From Algibacter sp. L3A6 (GTDB taxonomy: Bacteria > Bacteroidota > Bacteroidia > Flavobacteriales > Flavobacteriaceae), in the NCBI RefSeq assembly GCF_009796825.1, contig NZ_CP047030.1, positions 558,001 to 622,000 on the forward strand: a stretch of 64,000 nucleotides of DNA. Reading direction: 5' to 3'. A model generated the notes under the pieces. The model saw only the letters and a program-made list of their open reading frames with translations, was not told the origin of the DNA and made no database searches. A program made the translations under genes and the position numbers. Shown one piece after another: positions 60,976-64,000 of this stretch. Every line of letters starts with the position of its first letter. Positions within the stretch are counted from its first letter, which is position 1.

Positions 60976-62173
60976 CCCTGTAAAACAGCATACAAATAAG
61001 CTTTGTATTGCTTTACTCAAGGATAATTATTTATTGTGTTTTTTTACTAGTATTTGGTATAAAAAAGACAATACGCTAATAAAAGTGTTATTAAAAACAC
61101 CTTTAAAAAAATTAATCGATTCTATTTTTAAAAAGCGTTTTGATATAAGCTTACCACCAAAGTTTGTTAAGCAATACCCAATGCATGAATTGTTTCGACA
61201 ACTAAAAACAAAAGTTCCCTTTTACAATAATACAGAACTAGATAGTCTTTACGCTGAAAACAAGTTTGATTTGTTCGTTGCAAAAAAAATAAAAAAGCAA
61301 AAGTTTAATGTGTTTATAGGTTACGAAAAATCTTGCTTAAACAGTTTTAAAGAAGCTAAAAGCAAGAACGCTATAACTGTACTCGATTTAGCCCAAGTAC
61401 ATTATAAATACATTGGTTATTTAAGAGATAGGTATCCTATGTTTAAATCCATACAAGAAGACCACATCTATAATAAAGCCGCATCTATTAAGCAAAGTGA
61501 ATACAACCTTATGGATCATGTAATAACACTTTCTACGTTTGCTAGAGATACCATGATAAATTACGGTATAGAAAAAAAGAAAGTCCATGTGGTTAGCTTA
61601 GGCTTTGATCCTAAATCATTTTCACCCAAAGCATCATACAACTTAGATAAAACAGCACCAATAAAGCTATTATTTGCAGGTACGATGACCAAAAGAAAAG
61701 GTGTCCACTTATTATTTGAAGCCATGGAACGTCTTGAGAACGTGGAACTGACTTTAATAGGCCCTATGGCAGATGCCAGAGATATTATTGAAAACAACAA
61801 AACCAAATTCAAGTATTACCCGTTTATGCATCATGAAGAACTTGCTAATAAATTTAGAGAAGCCGACTTGCTTGTTTTCCCTTCTTATTTAGATAGCTGG
61901 GCTATGATTGTTTTAGAATGTATGGCTTGTGGTACACCAGTAATTGTAACAGAAAACACCGGTTCTAAAGATGCGGTATTACAAGGCGGAGGAAAAGTAA
62001 TCCCTGTTGATGATGTAGATGCGATAATCACATCTGTTAAAGCATACCAAAACAATAGAAATTTATTAAAAGAGGATGGATTAAAAGCCTATGATACGGC
62101 ACAAAACTATACTTGGGATAATTACTATGAACAACTTAATACTTTAATAGAAAACATTTCTCATGCTGGTTAA
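60956..62173 (+). CDS. Glycosyltransferase family 4
   Basis: The 405-residue enzyme overlaps the polymerase gene by 20 bases. The C-terminal GT4 domain is clear: LLFAGTMTKRKGVHLLFEAMERLENVELTLIGP, FREADLLVFPSYLDSWAMIVLECMACGTPVIVTENTGSKDAV (the EX7E region is altered to DSWAMIVLE) and GGKVIPVDDVDAI. It adds a sugar to the growing repeat unit from a nucleotide-sugar donor. The N-terminal acceptor domain is unusual (NPVKQHTNKLCIALLKDNYLLCF). Confidence 0.9.
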   Translation: MKVIVSNPVKQHTNKLCIALLKDNYLLCFFTSIWYKKDNTLIKVLLKTPLKKLIDSIFKKRFDISLPPKFVKQYPMHELFRQLKTKVPFYNNTELDSLYAENKFDLFVAKKIKKQKFNVFIGYEKSCLNSFKEAKSKNAITVLDLAQVHYKYIGYLRDRYPMFKSIQEDHIYNKAASIKQSEYNLMDHVITLSTFARDTMINYGIEKKKVHVVSLGFDPKSFSPKASYNLDKTAPIKLLFAGTMTKRKGVHLLFEAMERLENVELTLIGPMADARDIIENNKTKFKYYPFMHHEELANKFREADLLVFPSYLDSWAMIVLECMACGTPVIVTENTGSKDAVLQGGGKVIPVDDVDAIITSVKAYQNNRNLLKEDGLKAYDTAQNYTWDNYYEQLNTLIENISHAG

Positions 62174-63137
62174 TTTCATTTTTAGAAAAAGAGGCCCTAG
62201 CCATAATAGCATTGAAGAGTTGTTTGCTTCAATAATAAAAAATCTCCCTAGTGATGTTGAGGTTAATATTGTGGAACTACCCCATGGAGGTGCTTCTTTA
62301 AAAGCTATTTTTCTAAATATTTGGCATGTTTTATCGCTTAAAGGCATTATCCATATTACAGGCGATGTGCATTACATTGGTATCATCCCCTTTAAAAAAA
62401 CCATATTAACGATACACGATGTTAACTCGATTATAAAAGGGACTTCTATTAGAAAATTTATGTTCAAAACCTTATGGTTTACCTTACCTGGTTTATTTGT
62501 AAAAAAAATAACGGTGATCTCAAAATTTTCAAAACAAGAGGTGTTACAAGTTATTCCATGGGCAAAAAACAAAACAGAAGTTATCTATAACCCTGTTAAC
62601 CCATTGATAGAAACTAAACCTAAAGACTTTAATGCCAAACAACCTACTATTTTACATATAGGTACTAAGGTTAATAAAAATTTAGAAAACACCATTAAAA
62701 GTTTACAACATATACCATGTAAACTTGTTATAGTTGGCCCGTTAAGTAAAAACGATAAAGATATATTAGAACTATATAAAATAGATTTTTTAAACTACAC
62801 AAACATAGCATATAAAGATATTGTAGCCTTGTATCAAGACTGCGATCTTGTAAGTTTTGTTTCGTTATACGAAGGTTTTGGAATGCCAATAATTGAGGCT
62901 CAAAAAACAGGGCGCGCTATAGTAACGAGCCAAAGAGCTTCGATTCCTGAAATTGCAGGAGATAGTGTATGCTATGCAAACCCTTTGAATATTGAGGATA
63001 TGCAACAAGCCTTTAAAACAATTATAGAAAACAACGACATGCGAAATAAGTTAATAGACTTAGGCTTCAATAATGTTGAGCAATTTGAAGTCAAAAAAAT
63101 AGCTTCGGAATATTTTAATTTATACAAAAAGATATAA
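62163..63137 (+). CDS. Glycosyltransferase, GT4 type (324 residues)
   Basis: It overlaps the preceding gene by 11 bases, so it is co-translated. The protein has RKRGPSHNSIEELF near the start, TILTIHDVNSIIKGTSIRKF and VKKITVISKFSKQEVLQVIP in the acceptor domain. PTILHIGTKVNKNLENTIKSLQHIPCKLVIVGPL and VSFVSLYEGFGMPIIEAQKTGRAIVTSQRASIPEIAGDSV form the donor domain, with the EX7E motif in EGFGMPIIE. It is a typical retaining GT-B enzyme. Confidence 0.9.
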   Translation: MLVNFIFRKRGPSHNSIEELFASIIKNLPSDVEVNIVELPHGGASLKAIFLNIWHVLSLKGIIHITGDVHYIGIIPFKKTILTIHDVNSIIKGTSIRKFMFKTLWFTLPGLFVKKITVISKFSKQEVLQVIPWAKNKTEVIYNPVNPLIETKPKDFNAKQPTILHIGTKVNKNLENTIKSLQHIPCKLVIVGPLSKNDKDILELYKIDFLNYTNIAYKDIVALYQDCDLVSFVSLYEGFGMPIIEAQKTGRAIVTSQRASIPEIAGDSVCYANPLNIEDMQQAFKTIIENNDMRNKLIDLGFNNVEQFEVKKIASEYFNLYKKI

Positions 63138-63140
63138 GCT

Positions 63141-64000
63141 TTGAAAATTAACCATGTTATAACCTCTATAGATATTTCAACCGGGGGACCTGCGCGAAGC
63201 GTAACCCATTTAATTTCGGAAATGCTATCGCTAGACAGTAATATAAAAATTGATTTAGAGACCCTAAAAAGTCCTGAGCCAATTTTAAAGACTTTTAACA
63301 CGCCTAATGGAAACGTTTATTTTCACGACTTCGAAAAACTAGGCCTTTCTAAAAGCCTAAAAAACAGTCTAAAAAAATCGGAAGCTCATTTATTACACGG
63401 TCATGGATTGTGGCAAATGCCAGTGCACCAAATGGCTAAAATGGCAAGAGAACGACATATACCTTACATCATCACACCTAGAGGGATGCTAGAGCCTTGG
63501 TCTTTAACGCAGAGTCCGTTAAAAAAGAAACTAGCTTTAAGTTTATTTCAAAATAAAGATTTAGATCATGCGGCTTGCATACATGCTACAGCCCCCATGG
63601 AAGTAAAAAGTATTCGTGATTTAGGGTTTAAAAATCCTATTGCTATGATACCCAATGGCATCGATTTAAAAGCTTTTTCGGATACCATTCCAAATAAATC
63701 CAAAACTCCTAAACGTATTTTATTTTTATCGCGAATTCATAAAAAAAAGGGTATTGAAAATTTAATTGAAGCTTGGACACAATTGAGTGCTGAAGTAAAG
63801 CAAAATTGGGTGATTGATATTTATGGGAATGGAGATACGGCTTATATTGAACAACTAGAAACGCTTATAAAAAAATCTAATCTAGAAAACCAAATACAAA
63901 TTAAAGCACCTGTCTTTGGAGAAGAAAAACTTAAAGTCTTTAGAGCCGCTAGTTTATTTGTACTGCCAACGTTTAGTGAAAACTTTGGTATTGTAGTAGC
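63141..64000 (+). CDS. Glycosyltransferase family 4, cut by the window edge
   Basis: The frame starts with TTG (MKINHVITSIDISTGGPARSV) 3 bases after the previous stop and is open to base 64000, about 286 residues so far. The acceptor domain has LLHGHGLWQMPVHQMAKMARERHIPYIITPRGMLEPWSL. The donor domain shows RILFLSRIHKKKGIENLIEAW and VFRAASLFVLPTFSENFGIVV, where EX7E would follow. It is a GT4 enzyme of the colanic-acid WcaI/WcaL type. Confidence 0.9.
   Translation, partial: MKINHVITSIDISTGGPARSVTHLISEMLSLDSNIKIDLETLKSPEPILKTFNTPNGNVYFHDFEKLGLSKSLKNSLKKSEAHLLHGHGLWQMPVHQMAKMARERHIPYIITPRGMLEPWSLTQSPLKKKLALSLFQNKDLDHAACIHATAPMEVKSIRDLGFKNPIAMIPNGIDLKAFSDTIPNKSKTPKRILFLSRIHKKKGIENLIEAWTQLSAEVKQNWVIDIYGNGDTAYIEQLETLIKKSNLENQIQIKAPVFGEEKLKVFRAASLFVLPTFSENFGIVV

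Overview
The window reads as chromosomal DNA of a marine-type Flavobacteriaceae bacterium (Bacteroidota). The evidence is low GC, SusC/SusD pairs, Bacteroidota promoter boxes (TTTG about 20 bases before TAnnTTTG), an UpxY antiterminator, a bacillithiol gene and many Sec lipoproteins and Tat substrates. The exact genus cannot be read from the sequence.

Region 1 (1-21375) is a polysaccharide utilisation locus. On the minus strand, susC and susD are followed, across a strong hairpin, by a GH115-like gene, a divergent GH92, two GH29 fucosidases and a GH3 enzyme that runs off the left edge. On the plus strand, a tandem DUF1080 lipoprotein, two Tat-exported Gfo/Idh oxidoreductases, a GH78-type rhamnosidase and a sialate O-acetylesterase follow one another. 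Together they suggest uptake and stripping of a branched glycan with fucose, rhamnose, uronic acid and acetyl groups, partly through 3-keto-sugar chemistry. No sulfatase or dedicated regulator is visible.

Region 2 (21384-29715) is mostly core genes: a class V aminotransferase, a TlpA-like thioredoxin, DsbD, DUF4870 and DUF3108 proteins, an unusual acidic membrane protein, an M28 peptidase and a UPF0158 protein.

Region 3 (about 29720-38600) is accessory DNA and the most interesting stretch. Small unrelated plus-strand genes (MORN-repeat lipoprotein, DUF4386, methyltransferase, small membrane protein, lipoproteins) are separated by structured repeats. In three cases the sequence at the start of the unit (GTTGTGxxx) is the exact or near-exact reverse complement of the sequence at its end (xxxCACAAC). 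That is how integron gene cassettes are built, but no integrase is present. One repeat is split by an IS110-family element whose upstream non-coding region folds like a bridge RNA and carries two segments matching the split target. An IS3-family element, a gene truncated by it, a truncated lipoprotein duplicate and a LysR fossil show ongoing turnover.

Region 4 (38674-50949) returns to core functions: tRNA-His, bshB1, an SLC13 carboxylate transporter followed by pckA, tatA, an M1 peptidase, cell-surface proteins, and pepE.

Region 5 (about 51000-64000) is an exopolysaccharide or O-antigen locus. It has a long leader with a 30-residue ORF, an UpxY-type NusG paralogue, GDP-L-fucose and UDP-glucuronate synthesis (gmd, fcl, ugd), a flippase, a polymerase, two hexapeptide acyltransferases and four glycosyltransferases, the last cut by the right edge.
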